Assembly (NCBI RefSeq): GCF_018847975.1
Contig: NZ_CP072597.1
Location: forward strand, 4,069,001-4,133,000
Direction of reading: 5' to 3'
DNA from: Lysobacter sp. K5869
GTDB taxonomy: Bacteria > Pseudomonadota > Gammaproteobacteria > Xanthomonadales > Xanthomonadaceae
Length of the DNA: 64,000 nucleotides
A model generated the notes under the pieces. That model was not told the DNA's origin, made no database searches, and worked only from the letters and a program-made list of their open reading frames with translations. Each line of letters begins with the position of its first letter. Position 1 is the first letter of the stretch. A program made the position numbers and the translations under genes. Below, one piece after another: positions 63,460 to 64,000 of the stretch.

Positions 63460-64000
63460 ATGAAGCTCGATCAGCCCCCTTTCGCCCCGCCCCGCTTCAG
63501 CATCGTCGGCGACGTCAGCGTCGATCTGGTGCTGGGCACGCTCGATCGCTGGCCCAAGATCGGCACCGAACAGCTGCTGCCGCGCAGCGAACTGCGCGCC
63601 GGCGGCTCGGCCGCCAATGCCGCCCTCGCCGCCCGCCATCTCGGCCTGAGCCCGCATCTGATCGGCGCGATCGGCGACGACGACCTCGCCCAATGGCTGC
63701 TGCTGCAACTGGCCGGCATCCGCGTCGAACTGCAGACCTGCGCCAGCGACACCACGATGTCGGTCGGGCTGCTGCACACCGGCGGCGAGCGCACCTTCTT
63801 CACCAGCTACGGGCATTTGCAGCATCTGACGCCCGACTTCGTGCTCCAGCACCTGCCGCCAGCGCCGGCCGGCAGCGTCGCCTTGTTCACCGCGCCGTTC
63901 CTGCTGCCGGGCCTGCGCGGCCAGTTCGGCGAACTGCTGGCGCAGGCCTCGCGCCAGGGCTACGAGGTCGCGCTCGACACCGGCTGGCCGCCGGAAGGCT
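63460..64000 (+). CDS. PfkB-family carbohydrate kinase (3' end beyond window)
   Basis: The first 180 codons of a ribokinase-like sugar kinase, starting ATG 63460 (MKLDQPPFAPPRFSIVGDVS) and open to the right edge. FSIVGDVSVDLVLG is the N-terminal strand with the substrate Asp region, and the first PfkB signature is AGGSAANAALAARHLGL, followed by IGAIGDDDLAQWLLLQL, the usual GDD block. TTMSVGLLHTGGERTFFTSYG matches the family lid/strand region. The second signature and catalytic DTxGAGD lie outside the window, so the exact sugar cannot be called. It lies 62 nt after the ROK gene, with its own promoter carrying the shared element, and probably phosphorylates the sugar freed by the glycosidase. 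Confidence 0.9.
   Translation, partial: MKLDQPPFAPPRFSIVGDVSVDLVLGTLDRWPKIGTEQLLPRSELRAGGSAANAALAARHLGLSPHLIGAIGDDDLAQWLLLQLAGIRVELQTCASDTTMSVGLLHTGGERTFFTSYGHLQHLTPDFVLQHLPPAPAGSVALFTAPFLLPGLRGQFGELLAQASRQGYEVALDTGWPPEG

Overview
The window is a very GC-rich stretch (bias G/C at third positions throughout) from what looks like a gammaproteobacterium of the Xanthomonadaceae, most probably Lysobacter or a close relative. This is an inference from the giant NRPS operon of Lysobacter type, the codon use, and the flanking sugar-use and RND genes; no rRNA or tRNA gene is present to fix it.

Region 1 (1-51448, all on the minus strand) is one operon read from right to left: a penicillin-acylase-family Ntn hydrolase, a PvdE/SyrD-type cyclic-peptide ABC exporter, and five nonribosomal peptide synthetase genes, the last running off the left edge. 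Every junction but one (52 nt) is a 4-8 nt overlap or a 1 nt gap, so expression is probably translationally coupled. I read 13 complete modules plus the condensation domain of module 14. Modules 8, 11 and 12 carry epimerase domains, and module 4 has a dual epimerisation/condensation domain. Specificity codes read by eye suggest acyl?-Ala?-Val-D-Val-Asp-Gln-Asp-Asn-D-(aromatic)-Val-Val-D-Val-D-Phe-Thr-X..., an acidic, Val-rich (lipo)peptide of at least 14 residues that I cannot match to a known Lysobacter peptide such as lysobactin, WAP-8294A2/lysocin or the tripropeptins. No thioesterase, MbtH or tailoring gene lies inside the window, so release and modification must be encoded to the left or elsewhere.

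Region 2 (51449-51872) is an AT-richer intergenic block that must hold the promoter of the NRPS operon. Region 3 (51873-59576, minus strand) is a three-gene RND efflux operon: membrane-fusion protein, MdtB-like pump, MdtC-like pump, without an outer-membrane factor. It may export the peptide or give self-resistance, but that is inference from position.

Region 4 (60141-64000) is a small sugar-use locus: a secreted family 9 glycoside hydrolase (minus), a divergent ROK-family repressor (plus) and a PfkB-family sugar kinase (plus, cut by the right edge). The hydrolase and kinase promoters share an element abutting a TTATTGACG -35 box, a good candidate for the ROK operator, and the kinase mRNA appears to be leaderless.
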